Source of the DNA: Choanephora cucurbitarum
Taxonomy: Eukaryota; Mucoromycota; Mucoromycetes; Mucorales; Choanephoraceae
Length of the DNA stretch: 64,000 bases
NCBI GenBank assembly: GCA_025331435.1
Contig: JAIWNI010000076.1
Coordinates: forward strand, 1 to 64,000
Reading direction: 5' to 3'
In this document: in pieces, positions 12,445-25,150 of the stretch
Numbering within the stretch: position 1 is the stretch's first letter
Layout of the letters: the number at the start of each line of letters is the position of its first letter
Notes under the pieces: model-generated
The model's database searches: none
Told to the model about the DNA's origin: nothing
The model's input: only the letters and a program-made list of their open reading frames with translations
Position numbers and translations under genes: made by a program

Positions 12445-14569
12445 ATGAAGTTTTTTGGCATCAGTACAGCTGTCTTAGCTATTCTTTCTATTTCGAGTCA
12501 ATTGGCTCAAGCAGCCACCACTGCCTCTCCTTGTGATCCTGCTACCTGTAAGCTTCCTAACTGTCTTTGTCCTTCTTTGACACCTCCTGCTGGCCTCTCT
12601 CCCAAGGATGTTCCTCAATTTGTTACAATTACCTTTGATGACTCTGTTCAAGCTGATTTATTGGCAACTGCCTATGATTTATTGGACGTCAAGTAAGTTG
12701 TTCAATTTCATACGCAATGCTTATTTTCTGATCAATACTGATTCTCCCTTATTTTTTTTTCTACAATCAGGAACCCCAATGGCTGTTCTGCAAAGGTAAA
12801 CAACTTTTTTTTTGCTTTACTTAAGTTGCAGATTTGTTTTGATTTTCTAACACCTTTTTTTTTGTTTAGGGCTCTTGGTACGTTTCTATGCAATACACAG
12901 ATTTCTCTTTGGTTCAACAGTGGTATGCACAAGGAAATGAAGTTGCGGAGTAAGTGGTCGTACATAAAAAAAAAAAAGCAAAGTAAAACTAAGGTGATAC
13001 TAATCTTTTATAATTATAGCCACACTTTCACTCATGTTGGTAAGTTTTCTTTTTTTTAGATCATCGAATTTAGACCATAGATACTAAAGTATTTGATTGT
13101 TTGTTCATTTCTCTCAATCAGGCTCTCCTTCTGCCCAGTAAGTTTCATTGTTACAGAAAATGAATTATGTTGAACAAAGAATTCTATTTTAACACATTAT
13201 TGTAGAGAAATTGCCGCTGCCAGAGCTATGCTTAATCAGTATGCTGGTATTCCTCTCGGTAAACTTAAGGGTTTCAGAGCTCCTTTCTGTAAGTAACTAC
13301 GCATCATGCCATTGTAACAACGACTCACCTTCTTCAATACACAGTGAACTACACCGAAGACACTTTAAGAGAAGTTGCTAAACAAGGCTTCTTGTACGAC
13401 AGTTCAACAACTGGTATTGTTGATGATTGCTACTGGTATGAGCTGGTTTTGAATATAGCAATGAGGGGGGACACCAAGCTAAATTTACTTTCTTTCTAAT
13501 AGGCCTTATACTCTTGACAACGGTTTAGCCAATGACTGTTGGAACAATGTCTGTGGCTCTGAACTTAAGCTTCCTGGTAAGAAACTTTAAGAAAAAAAAT
13601 ACAAGATGTCTGATGACATGATTCAAAACTAGGTTTCTGGGAAATTCCTATGTATGCTGTTAACGATAACGCTAACACTGCACAATTGATGGATGTTTAC
13701 TTGGCTGGTACTCCTTCCGATGTTACTGCCTGGTCAAACACTAACTTTGACAGACACTACAACGGTAACCGTGCTCCTTTCGGTATTTACGTTCATCCCA
13801 GTAAGTAATACATTCATTTTTTTTTGCCTAGTAAACTCATTGTTTTCTTTAAATAGCACATTTGACCAAGTACCCTACTTTGGCTGATCCTACTGCTCAG
13901 AAGGAGGGCGTCGTCAACTTCATCAAGTCTTTGGCAAGCAAGCCTGATGTTTGGTTTGTTACCAACGAACAACTCTTGCAATGGGTAAGACATTCACCCT
14001 TTACAATGACTCTACAAGTGTTAACAAAAAATCGATAGATGCAAAACCCTGTTCCTGCTAGCCAAATGGCTAACCAATCTTACATGAAGTGTGAACTTCC
14101 CAAGACCAGCAAGGAGATCTGTAACGGTTTAGAAACCATCAACATCACTAGTGGTGTTGTCTCTGGTCCACTCGTTAACCAATGTAACTTCAACACTGTC
14201 AACTGGGCCACCTGTTTCAACTGTCCTTCCGCTGCTCCCACTGTTGATAACCCCACACCTAACTCTGCCGTTGCTGCTACTGACGCCAAATACCGTCACC
14301 CTGTTCCTAACGACTGTGATAGTATCTGGTGGGATCCTATTGCCGGCCAATGTTTGTGTAATGGAACTGATTGTGCTTACAAGGACACTGCCGTTCCTCT
14401 TAGCACTGGTAGTGCTTCTAGTAGTGCTTCAGCATCTGCTTCTTCTCCTAGTACCTCCGCTCAAGCTGCCAACTCTGCTGTCAAGAACACTAGCAACGCT
14501 GCTACTTTGACTTCTGGCGTTATTGGTCTTGCCTTAAGTATGGGTGTTGCCGCTATGATGACTTTGTAA
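12445..14569 (+). CDS. chitin deacetylase (polysaccharide deacetylase, GPI-anchor type)
   Basis: Eleven exons: 12445-12692, 12771-12795, 12870-12949, 13020-13039, 13122-13137, 13206-13288, 13345-13435, 13503-13576, 13633-13800, 13857-13984, 14039-14569; 1464 nt, 487 aa, all phases close. I chose ATG 12445 because a signal peptide follows (MKFFGISTAVLAILSISSQ, cleavage after AQA). An upstream ATG in the same frame would bury it. NodB-type motifs seen: TFDDS (metal-binding Asp pair), HTFTH (metal-binding His pair), RAPF. The end is Ser/Ala-rich followed by a hydrophobic tail, typical of a GPI signal, so the enzyme probably acts at the membrane-wall face. Known family role: chitin to chitosan during wall synthesis, prominent in Mucorales. 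Several exons are only 16-25 nt. Confidence 0.92.
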
Positions 14570-15021
14570 TTTTACCTTCTTCTATAATCTTATTTTTAAT
14601 TCCATCTTTCTTAAAGAAAAATGAACTTGTTTGCTTTTCATTGTAATTCTAGAAAACCAATAATAAACAGCATTATCTTTTAATAATTATATGCAGCAAT
14701 GGATTCAGGCCATCACATTTGCATACAAACAAAGACTCGCTCTATCTGTTTTTTATAATAGCCCCCCTGCTTTTTGTTTTAGCCTCTATCTCCCTATATC
14801 GTAAGGCCCATAGAAGTGGGAGGAAGCGAAAAAGACAGATACAATTTGTTGTTAAAAATACAGTTTGTTTTGATGATTTAGGATGTTGACCATCAAGATT
14901 CGACTGCATACATCTCAGCCACAAGAATTTTCTAAGTCACGAATCATCATGTTTAACTTATTTTTCCTTACTCGAAAATTTGAAGTGTTCTATTTTTTTC
15001 AAGCACAAAACTATATAGATA
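14570..15021. other. intergenic between chitin deacetylase and RPA43 genes
   Basis: 3' region of the deacetylase (T-rich, with AATAAA near 14661) and promoter of the RPA43 gene. No further gene seen. Confidence 0.5.
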
Positions 15022-15940
15022 ATGTCGATCGAAGAAAAGAAACGCAAGCACAAAGACAGTTCTGAGAAGAGCAGCAAAAAGAAGCAAAAGAAATCCTCGA
15101 CCAAGATTGTCGCACCTGTCTTGCCCGCTACTTCTACTTTGACCACAACTTCACTACCAACTGTCTCCAGTTCCTTCTCAGAAGTTGTTGTGAAGCTCTA
15201 TCTTCACTTAGCACCCATGTGGTCTGGAAAGACCATGGAAGGTGTTAACGAACAATTGAACGCTTTTTTGATGAAGTGAGTGACATGGTTTTGTTAGGCA
15301 CACTATGGCTTATTTCTGCTTCATATGATAGATATCTTCCTGAAGTGGATGGCATTGTCCTTGCACACTCTGATGTCAAATTTGTGACAGACAAAGGCAA
15401 AATCCTTTACGACTCGCCTTTTTTCCACTTTTTTGTTACAGTCAAGTTCTTGGTTTGGAAGCCCAAGAGAGGATCAAAACTTGGTAAGAGGGAGAACACG
15501 ATACAGATAGAGAGACGTTTTTGACAAAAAGAAATCTACGCTTAGTTGGACGTATCAATCTACAATCTGAGGACCATATTGGCCTCTTGATCTACGGTAC
15601 ATTCAACGCCTCTATTCCAAAATCCCGTATACCTTCTTCAGTGTACGAATGGAAGGTCAACGAAGAAGAAGAGCCAGTCGAAATTAAGGAAGAAAAAGAC
15701 GAATCTGAACAAGACGAGGAAGCAGAGGCAGCACCTGAAGAAAGAACAAGAACACAATATGGTGAATGGGTTAACAAATCTACCGGTGCCGGTATCGGTG
15801 GCGAAGATGGTATACTTGAATTCAGCGTAGTTGAGTAAGTTATAGATAGAGTTTGATTCTGATCGTACACCTACTAATACTCTAAAAAAAATAGTATTAT
15901 TGAAGCAAACGACATTTTGACTGTGACTGGATCTCTCTAG
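15022..15940 (+). CDS. RPA43: RNA polymerase I subunit RPA43 (Rpb7-like)
   Basis: Four exons: 15022-15275, 15332-15483, 15546-15834, 15895-15940; 741 nt, 246 aa, phases close. The last intron carries a CTAAT-type branch site (CTACTAATAC). Seen: a Lys/Ser-rich basic N-terminus, then the Rpb7-N/tip region (VKLYLHLAPMWSG, LPEVDGIVLAHSDVKF, ILYDSPFFHFFV), then an OB-like part with the hallmark HIGLLIYGTFNASIP, and an acidic linker (EEEEPVEIKEEKDESEQDEE). This combination fits the Pol I subunit A43, which with A14 forms the stalk and contacts Rrn3 at rDNA promoters. The Pol III homologue RPC8/RPC25 and Pol II Rpb7 lack the basic N-tail and the HIGLL-FNASI block. It acts in the nucleolus. Confidence 0.85.
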
Positions 15941-16273
15941 ATTGTAGATTCTTATATCTGCTTACTCCATTTACATCTACTCTCAGATATATGTTTGCAC
16001 CTTCACTCGATGATTCATAAACGCAAGCATACTTATACACGCATACGCACACACACACACACACGCTTACATACATACACCTTTTTATACATTTCTTTCT
16101 TTTTCTTTAAAAACTAAACTATTATTTGCATGCTATTTGTTTCAACTCAACGAAAGGAAAGAAGAAACGTTTTTTTTTTTGGCTGAAATTCATTATCTCA
16201 TAAAGTTGAATAGATGGACTGAACTTATATAATGTGAACGTTCTATTTATTATGAGAGAGATGGAATTGGATT
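15941..16273. other. intergenic with CA microsatellite
   Basis: Convergent 3' region of RPA43 and the LysM gene. It holds a short (CA)n run at 16048-16064 and related CATA-rich sequence. Nothing else seen. Confidence 0.6.
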
Positions 16274-17184
16274 TTAAGCATGCTTGCTTTTTGTTTTCTT
16301 TTGAACATGCTTGACAGTTTTCTTGGCTTGAATCTTCTTCTTGGTAGCTTCTTTAGAGGCATGGCCACCCTTCTTGACTACATGCTTGGCTTTTTGAGAG
16401 GCCTTCTTCTCTTTCTTAGCAGTCTTCTTTGCAGCATGCTTTTCTTTTTGGGCGACCTTCTTGGCCTTGGTGTCAGCTTTCTTGCTAGCTTGTTTGGCCT
16501 TCTGAGTAACCTTCTTAGCTTTAGAGCTTGTCTTCTTGGTTCTGATGGACTGCTTAGCCTTCTTGTGTGTTACCTTCTTAGCAATATGCTTGACCTTATG
16601 GCTGGCCTTCTTGGACTCTGACTTCTTTTTGTGCTCAACCTTCTTGGAGGCCTGCTTCTCCTTGTGAGATGATTTTTTGGCAGCTTGTTTATCCTTGTGA
16701 GACGCCTTTTTCGTAGTTTGCTCATTCTTGTGAGAAGCTTTTTTGGCAGCCTTCTTATCTTCTTTTTTCCCCTTTGAGTTGGTCTTGGATTTAGAAACAC
16801 CTCTCTTTTCAATTGAAGTAGAATACTTGATTGAAATATAAATGTTAGGACCTGCTGAGTTAAATGGAAGGTTGTGTCTATCAGGATGTAAATTTACCTC
16901 AACACAAATAGTCTCACCGGTCTTGACAGTACCGCAATCAAAGAAATCCTTGAACTCCTTGTTCCAACTTTCAATCTCGCTTACACTGATATCATGTTTG
17001 GAAGCAATGGTTTGACAAGTCTCATCAGCAGCAACTAAAAAAAAAGCTCCTCAGTAAATACTATAAGCTATTTATGAAAGTAATTACCGATATGGGTTTG
17101 TTGACAAGGATGAGGAAAGTGATCGATAGCAGAAGCAATAGATAACAAGGAGACAATAGAAGAAGCAATAGCAAGAGACTTCAT
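16274..17184 (-). CDS. secreted LysM protein with long Lys/Ala/His-rich tail
   Basis: Two exons: 17184-17088 and 17034-16274; 858 nt, 285 aa. Seen: signal peptide (about 1-19, MKSLAIASSIVSLLSIASA); one LysM-like domain (about 33-80, DETCQTIASKHDISVSEI, then CGTVKTGETICVE) with paired Cys; a linker ending in a dibasic EKR at 108-110 that resembles a Kex2 site; then about 175 residues of degenerate repeats of the type KKASHKxKQAAKK, strongly basic and histone-H1-like. LysM domains bind chitin or other GlcNAc polymers, so a wall or extracellular location is expected. I read straight through a possible intron at 16917-16860, because leaving it unspliced is the only option that keeps the frame. 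Role of the tail is unknown: wall anionic polymer binding, DNA binding or an antimicrobial peptide are all inference. Confidence 0.8.
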
Positions 17185-20100
17185 TAGAAAAGCTTGGCTT
17201 GATAAGTAGATGAGGTATAGAGAGAAAGAAAAAGAAGATCGTTTGAGCCCTTTTTATACAAACGAAGAGGTTGCTGAATTGGGCATGTTTTAAATATAGA
17301 TCTAGCATCAAGAGGTCTTTAATGGGATTTGGAGCAACAGAACTTGCAAGTGGATGTAGTACCAGACACTTCATGAACAGAAAAATGCTGAGTTAAATTA
17401 TTTAAACAGCTGTCAAAGCATTTCCTAAATTTGTACAAATTATCTAAATACGAACTGAGGACACATGGATATTCAAGCCCTTCAAAATAGAGAGACATGT
17501 ATGGGCTCGTTCTCTTGAATACCCATTCATCATGTTACATCAACCTTCGTTTTATCTGTGATATTATGGTTAGCTTGGTTATTCAACAACAACAGCAAGA
17601 GGAGACAAACAAGTTGGATAAATTCATTATTCGAAATCATATACCTCGTTTTCAATAATTTCCTAAAGCAGCGAACATAGATAACCAAAATGAACCTGTT
17701 TTTGTATGTTACACACTTTTCTATTCTTTTTCGAATTGAACTTCTTGAACAGTTCTAATTCCTTTTTCTCTATTCAGCTAAGAGACTTTGCAAACAATCC
17801 GCTATCTTTTTTCTTTCTCTTTTGACTGTTGTTACTTAGTAATCATAAGACATTCGAAAGTACGTATCAGGTACAATTGTGGATTTTATTTTAAGCGGAT
17901 AAACGCTCTAAGCAATTATTGGTATGTTGAGAGCGGCAATATAATCTGTGTCCCGAGCGACTATTTATATTGGAGAACTGCTTATTTTTGGCAAGTAATT
18001 GAACAGAAATTACTCAAAGTGGGATCCTCGAGTTTCAAAAACAAAATACTGAATAAGCAATTCTAAAGCAGAATCTAATTATATAGTTGAAGCACGATAC
18101 ATGTACCTTATATCTGATAGAATACTTCTATTTTCTACAGGCTAGATCTAGAGACTCCATTTTAATACAATACGCATTTTGCGACACATCTCAGGCTGAC
18201 AAATAGTATTTGAAGAGATTATGTGCATTCATTTTTGATAAACTTATTTAACATCCCCTATCCTTCAAGGAGTATATAGCTGATATGGTTGTCTTTCTTC
18301 ATTGATGCTATATTTGACAGAACACAAATTATCTAGATTTGTAACAATACAAGTAAAAGGTCATTCCTTGTGCTTCAAATAACACGTTTTGCTCCAATAG
18401 TATAGAAAGATACTTGCAATGAATAAAGTCAGATAGATATCAAAGAACAGCAGCAGAGCGATAGCAAATATAAATTATTTGTGCCAGAGCAAGACAAAGC
18501 ATATTAGCTATTGTTACAGTTATGTTGCAAGTTTGTATTCAGCATTGCTTCACCAATTCTTTTTCAAAATACTTTTAAACAACGTACAAAAATACATAGC
18601 ATATATTGAGAGTGCGAACTAGCTAACTGCAAGTTTCAACATATAGCAAGTGATCAGAATTAGTGTCTCGAAAATCAATATAAAATACACTCATGCACAT
18701 TAAGAATACAGTGATTGACACATCTGAAGACATGAATTTGGAAGAGTTAGCAGGTTGGTTTTTGGTAAAAGGATGTTCTTGTACTTTGACCTAAAAGGTA
18801 CATACACGTTATCGGTGGTAAGTCTAGCCTTGTTTCGCTTTAAGATAAGATGCAGCAGAAAAAGTAAACAAGATGCAGAATTGACTGCTATGACCGCAGA
18901 AAAGGATTGAATACGTCAAAGGTTCTTGAATTAATCGGCATAGATACACCAGAAGTATCAACGGCAAAGGTCGACAAAGACGCTCTTAGTTTATGGGATT
19001 GTTTTGCTAAACTAATGACACAGGTCTTGTTGCTATACGGAGGTACCATCAATCGTCTTAGGACTTTCCTTTTCGTCTCTCTCTACAATCCTCAATGGAT
19101 GGCCTGAAGCGTAGTATATTCGTTGGTTATACAGACTGGTGCGTAAAGGCTATACTTCTTCATTTTTCAGGAACCACCTAGACGAACATGTTTTCGAATG
19201 GACAAGCTAAAGCCATAGTCTCTATCATCCGCAAACATGATATACAGTGCTTGCTGCTCTTGTTGATCATACCTCCTTTCAGCTGAGTATGTTCAATCAT
19301 GAGCTTTCTCGTGTCTCGCTATATTCTGTCTTTTGCTTTTATTGCGAGCAGGGCTGTAATGAAAGTCTCCTAATATTTGCCTATGGTTCTGATATGCATT
19401 ATACGCAGCTGTAGTTGCTTTCAAAGAATATTAGGAAAGAACTGCTTCCGCTGGTTGCACGTATTCCCTTTAAGGGACAGCGTTTGCATGTTGAAGGCTT
19501 TGCAGAAGAGTAGAGCCCTCACTTTGAGAATGCAAATCTATAGAATTTATCTTGAGTGTTTTGAGAATACCCAGTAATCCTTTATCAATGGCTGACAATT
19601 CAGATGCTGTTGTATAAATGAATCAGTAAGAACTTTTATGGAGTAGCAGCAGTAATAACAACTTTCGTTTTATGGAAGTTGGTGTTGTATATGCGTCATA
19701 AATTTGGAGGCGGTATCTTAGTTTTCTTAAAGAAGATGGTGCTGCTTTAGTTATAGGAGCAATTCTATCATTGGCCTCAGAAAACTTAACTGCATTCTGT
19801 TTGTATGGGAGACTCTTATTGGTTGGTAAGTTTTCAGATGCGATTCTTGTTGTCAACATCTTTGCAGGTTGATGTCATTTAGGGTTTCTGAGGAAGTAGA
19901 CATTATGTCTAGAGATTTACTCTGTTCAAATAGTCAGTCATACTTTAGATTGACCTCCTTCGATGATTAACTTCACCTTGCAAATGTTGCAACATGATTC
20001 TTTTTTGTGGGCTTGAATACGAAGCTGCTCTCAAAAAACTACCAAGGCTTTGATTCTTCTTATGTAATGTTGTCTTCCAGCTCTAGAGCGCGAACTTCCG

Positions 20101-21984
20101 CGGAAAGTTTTTTAGCGAGGTTCATAAGACCAAGTAACTCGTTGCTGTCGTCATTAATAAGGTCTGGTTAATCTTACTGTTCTATACTTGTTTCTATAAT
20201 TGCGGCTCTCTGTTGAAGCAGAAAAAAATTAGCTTGATGTTGCATCAACCAACTCTATAACTGCTTACCTTACATGCGAATCTATTTCAACTTCCATTTT
20301 CATCTTGAAAGTTGCTTTCAGTATGTCTTTCTTGGACAAATTTCACCGATGACTTCTCGAAGTATTGTACAAACTAATTAGGAATTGAGAAATTATTAGC
20401 GGTTAGACATGATATTTGGTCTTCTTTAGTTTCTGATAGTCTTGCTTTGATTATGCGAGATAGCTATTGTACTGCTTGGTTCGCTCAGGGGAAGATGAGT
20501 ACGTAAGAAATGACTCAAAAGCTGATTTAGTGTCTTCCTAAGATGATCAGAAAGGGCCCGCAATTTCTTGGGGTTTATGAAATACACAAAATAGGCCTAT
20601 TTCATCAAGTAATTGTTGAGAGTAGATCTTTCATCTTTATTAGAAAGTATCGCATACACAAAACCTTGATATTACGGTTCATGTTTAGGATCTCTTGGTT
20701 GATACCTATAGGACAAGAGCAGACACTGTGAATAATTTGAAGATAAGATTCTACATCACAAATCCGTGAAAACAAAGAAAAAGGGACAACTAAAGCATCA
20801 TTCAAAATATCATTCTGTTAAACTGTAATACTTCTCTTTTTTTTTCAAAACGACTTTGTGTCGGTAATCACACATAGAGCTGTCCTTGAGTGAAGCCAAA
20901 GAGCTCCTAAATAATAAAGCGAATTGTACAAATTTTTACCAAAGCAAAGAAAACTGATACCTGAAATCAATCAAATTAGATTCTTTTGCATTAGCATCTA
21001 CTTAAATCTACTTATATTTCTAGCATAATAGCGATTCAGTCTTAAATCCTTTCAACTCGTCATAAAACACATAATACATCGAATCTAGAAAAATCGATGA
21101 CTTTACAATCATCTCCATACATCTTTATGTCTAAATTATGCTATCGCAGTACACCATCGTCCAACAGTGAAAAGTTGATCATCAAGACTGAAGCCAAATG
21201 CCACCGTCTTTACTTCTATTGGCTAGATGTGTTCTATTTTGAATTCTTTCGAGAGGGAACATGAGGAATGATAATATATATTAGCAATTACAGTTCTGAC
21301 AATATTTGGAAGTGCTCAAAATGAGCAATTCATTAACAACCATGCTTACCTAGTACTTCAATTTCAATGAGAAGGAATGGCAAAATACAGCAGCTCCAGG
21401 CTACTTTGATATCAAAAAGCCAAATCGCTATGTCTTACTATTAACAGGGTAAAGATCCTACCAGAAGCCCATTGGATAATCGAAAAGAAAAAGAGTTTAC
21501 AGTATCTCAAATGCTCTGTAATCAACTTTATAGTTGCATTAATGATCATTCATTATATAGAATTCCTCTATAAGCATCGTCTGCTCTTTCGCTTCATAAG
21601 TAATAATTCTCTTAACAGTTTGATTTTTTGATCAGTTGAGTGTGGCTACAAATTATTCTGGTCAAGTTGATAGGTAAACTAGCTTCGAACATTCGACAAA
21701 ATCTGTCTATTTCTTCTATCCGGCTTACTCAGACTTAAATATTCATGATTGGTAGAAAAAGCGACTAAATTTCTATGGAGCTACTTTGAAGATTTTAGAA
21801 GTTCTCTTTGTCTTGTCTGTTGTGCCAGCATTTAAGACGATGCATCACAAATAATTTTCTTCTCTTGCAAAAACAGATAAACTAGAGTTCTTTTTAAAGG
21901 CTCTTAATTGAATGAGTAGATGCTTAATTATAGAAGAGTTTTTATTACAAGAATAATGCAAATGGTTACTTTTATCAGTACATA
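17185..21984. other. long gene-poor AT-rich stretch
   Basis: About 4.8 kb. Only short open frames occur (for example 17788-18066, 18907-19107, 19623-19859), none with recognisable motifs, splice support or family character. The DNA looks like old decayed repeat. The first ~200 bp form the LysM gene promoter. Confidence 0.45.
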
Positions 21985-22490
21985 TTGTTGTATGGATGGA
22001 TGTCTTATCGGAAGCAGTAATCCAAAAAAAACCAGAAAAGTACAACTAATACTCAACTAAGTTTATCAAGTAGAAACTGAGCGATCTTCTCTTTGACTAA
22101 ACAAAATATCCCTCTATTTGTATTCTTTGATTTGGTGATGAGAAAAGACTTGGTCCATGATGCATAATGTCTGATCTTCAGTCATATCTTGTATTAACTC
22201 TCTCTAAGTAACTTTTTATAGTAGGCCAGCTTTAGGACTCTTGCATTGCTATACAAACAAAGCAACTTCAGTGTTCCTTTTAGTTCAGATAAAACCATAG
22301 GTAACAACACTTCTAGATAAAACACTTGACATCTTGAATTTAGCAACTCTACTGAATCTCCTGCCAAATAAGCAATGAGAACTTGGTTGTCACATCAAAC
22401 ACTCAAATGTATTACTCTATGAGATGTTTATTCACTTTCTGAGTCTAGGTAGAGAAAAATAACTTATCTTTCTGTTATTCTATACAGCAT
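21985..22490. repeat. dispersed repeat copy A (partner at 47.5-48.1 kb)
   Basis: Two blocks recur near 47.5-48.1 kb at roughly 80-90% identity by eye. Block 1 (about 21985-22165, including CTAATACTCAACTAAGTTTAT) matches 47490-47680 in inverted orientation. Block 2 (about 22195-22490, including TCTTGCATTGCTATACAAA and CTCCTGCCAAATAAGCAATGA) matches 47810-48110 in direct orientation. No coding capacity recognised. A non-autonomous transposon or LTR remnant is possible. Confidence 0.8.
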
Positions 22491-22940
22491 AAATTCTCCA
22501 ACGACTACTCGTTCGTAAAGACAGGAATAAGCGATATCTGACACAAACTAATGTATTATATAAAAAGAACCTCTTATTTCTTCAGTAAAGCAGTAATTCT
22601 TTGTCTAATTTCAATTTTTTGGCACTTGATAAATCAACACTTGTGATGTAAGAAAACGGGAGCGATCGCCAGAGTTCCTGACCCCATGACGTACTTCAAT
22701 TTTGTAAGCACAGTAAGTTATATTCGATCCGTACGCAACGGAATTGTGTGAAGATGAGAGATCTCGATTAAGGATAAAGAATACCTTAGCCAAGGCCAAA
22801 ATTCTAGTTTGAGTCCACTTTATTATGTAATAATGGTAAACAATTCGAGCCGACTTTGTCGGAACACACGTGATTTTCCGGCAAAAATTCAAAATTTGAG
22901 TTTCCCATCTATAAAACTAATAAAATTTTGTGTCAGAAGC

Positions 22941-23022
22941 GTCAGTTTGTCCGAGTGGTTAAGGAGTAAGACTTGAAATCTTATAGGCTCTGCCTGCACA
23001 GGTTCGAACCCTGTAGCTGACG
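22941..23022 (+). tRNA. tRNA-Ser (anticodon UGA)
   Basis: An 82-nt type II cloverleaf. Acceptor arms GTCAGTT and AGCTGAC pair with one G-U. The A-box region is GTGGTTAAGGAG, the anticodon loop CTTGAAA carries TGA, there is a long variable arm, the T arm is ACAGG-TTCGAAC-CCTGT, and the discriminator is G. The long variable arm and G discriminator fit serine. No intron. A short T run (CTTTT) follows, as a Pol III terminator. Confidence 0.95.
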
Positions 23023-24009
23023 ATATCTTTTGTCTTTCGTTAATAAATGAAGTGTATGTAGACTAAATGTTTTTGCAGTAACTTGCAAAAGAGGATCAAA
23101 GAGATATAACGGAGCAATCAGGCAGCAAGGTTATATGTAATGAGCACCACGTTGTTTAGGTAACGAACCGTAAAGTAAAGTAAGATAGGAAGAGTAAAGA
23201 AAAACAAAGAAGAGATGTAATAAAAGAATACAATGATCTGTAACAAGTATCAAGGGAACTTATCAAATAAGTGGATTTAGGTAGTAGATATATGTTAAAC
23301 TACAACCAAACGTAAGGTAAATATGAGAAATGTAAGTTGAGATGTAGTTAAGTTTATGAATAACGAAAGATTTAAACAGTTTATGTACTATTCTAAACTA
23401 AGTCGTGTTGAACTTGCAACTAATTATTTAAACAGCCACCCTAATAGGTCCCTAAGAAAAGGAAATGAGAAGTCAAGAAAGCACGTCCAAGAAGTTGCCT
23501 TATCTTAAAACATCAGAACCATCTGTCAAGTGAACTTGATTCTAAACATACATTTTGGCTTTTTCAAACAAACAAACAAACTAAATTCAATTGATACAAT
23601 AACCTCGTATTATTTCCAAAAAATAAAAAAAACCTACAGCTAGATTTCTACCATTCGTGGCATGTCATACAATGCTCGCACCATACAGAAAGACAATAGT
23701 TCTGTTATGCTCGTGTTATTCTTGAGTGACGGAAATAAGCCCATATAATGGAGAGTTTGCGAAGCATATATTTCGAGTATCTGCTAATGACAAGTGTTTC
23801 AATGAAACTCAATTGCTTTTGAAATTGTTGATCTGCAAAGAGATGTGGTTAGAGTAGCACCATTTGTTATGTAATTTTAAGAGGGATTTGGGAGCAAATT
23901 AATTTTGTGCAAAACTATCATTGTATCTTCTAGAGATAGCTAAAACTTGGACAAAAAATAAAAGGAGCAGAAGTCGCAGAAGCCGCAGAATATACAGCGT
24001 GAATATATT
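23023..24009. other. intergenic, nothing recognised
   Basis: About 1 kb, A-rich. No coding frame, RNA gene or clear repeat seen. Confidence 0.5.
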
Positions 24010-25150
24010 CATTTCATAGTACTATTGCAGCAAATGTCTTTCTTTCAGACAAAAGAATCGTCTATCCATCAAATACCTACAAAATTGCTGTAGTTCTCCC
24101 TAAAACGGATGAACAAATTAATGCTGTTAACTCATGGACACATATAAGGTGCCACAATGCAAAAAGGAAGAGTAAATGATTGTTTAACAATGCCATCGAG
24201 CAGAAAATTACGGAATTAATAATGGAGAGAGAATAATCTAACAGGAACATGGCTTTAATTGAGCACTTGCGGGAAGATGTGGCAGAATACATAAAAAACT
24301 GCACAAAGTGCTCTCGTTTCAATTTAGCAAAACAATTTTTCCATCTACCTAAGAGCGATTCACCCAATGGTGTTTGGAATAGGGTTGCTATAGATCTAGA
24401 TACGTCTAATATCACAACACCTAGAGGCAAGGACTATCTGTTGGTTTGCATAGATATATTCAGCAGATTCATAGTTCTGAGAGCTACTAAATCAAAGTCG
24501 GCATCAGATGCAATCATAGAGCTAGCATAGATATTCTCACTGATAGGATATCTCAAAGTACTTCAACATGACAAAGGTTTAAAATTCAAGAATGCGTTAC
24601 TGAAAAGCATGCGTCGGCACATGAGGATAGAAATTGTCCTTTCAATACCCTATAAAATGACAGGAAACCTAAAAGCTCGCGTCAAAACAGCCAAATCAAT
24701 TATCGTTAAGATTTTAGAAAGCTATGTTGAATCATGAAACTTATATGATAATGCATAAATGTGCCTAATGAACCAGCATATATTCGGATTACATGTCTAT
24801 GTTCCATTTCAAGTCATTTCTAATAGAAAACCGAATAACTTGAAGGACTATACAATAGTCATACCTAATATCATATAGTCAGAAGAAATAATAAATGTTA
24901 CCAAGTTACCCCAAAGAAATCGATAAATTCAATAAGTTTGGTATCCTTGAGATAAGAGAACAAATTTTCAATACTTAGAAGAAATATAACTAAATCTTTG
25001 AAAAGAAACATAGAATCTTGATAAAGTCATATCTAATTGGAGCGGCCGTCATTATCGAAAACATCGAAAACAAACGTGGTGAAACAGACATCAATTACAA
25101 AGGTTCTTACAACGTACATAGATATTCTAACAATGATAGTTACATCTTAG
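24010..25150 (+). pseudogene. Ty3/gypsy integrase relic
   Basis: Plus-strand remnant with the H2C2 zinc-finger end (EYIKNCTKCSRFN), then the start of the integrase core (VWNRVAIDLDTSNI, DYLLVCIDIFSRFI). A stop at about 24530 interrupts it. Past that stop, reading resumes with LQHDKGLKFKN (second catalytic Asp) and a degenerate core tail with more stops, and near 25030-25140 a post-integrase piece (INYKGSYNVHRYSNNDSYIL). Upstream, at 24100-24240, an integrase N-terminal part is also broken by stops. Non-functional. It points towards, and meets, the reverse transcriptase relic on the opposite strand. Confidence 0.75.

Noticed and set aside
16280..16621. Leu/Phe-rich plus-strand ORF of 113 codons
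   Set aside because: Exact antisense of the Lys/Ala repeat tail of the LysM gene; the hydrophobic composition is a shadow of AAG/GCC codons.
16860..16917. Intron with GTAAAT donor and CAG acceptor in the LysM gene
   Set aside because: Removing it breaks the frame of the whole tail, whereas reading through is open.
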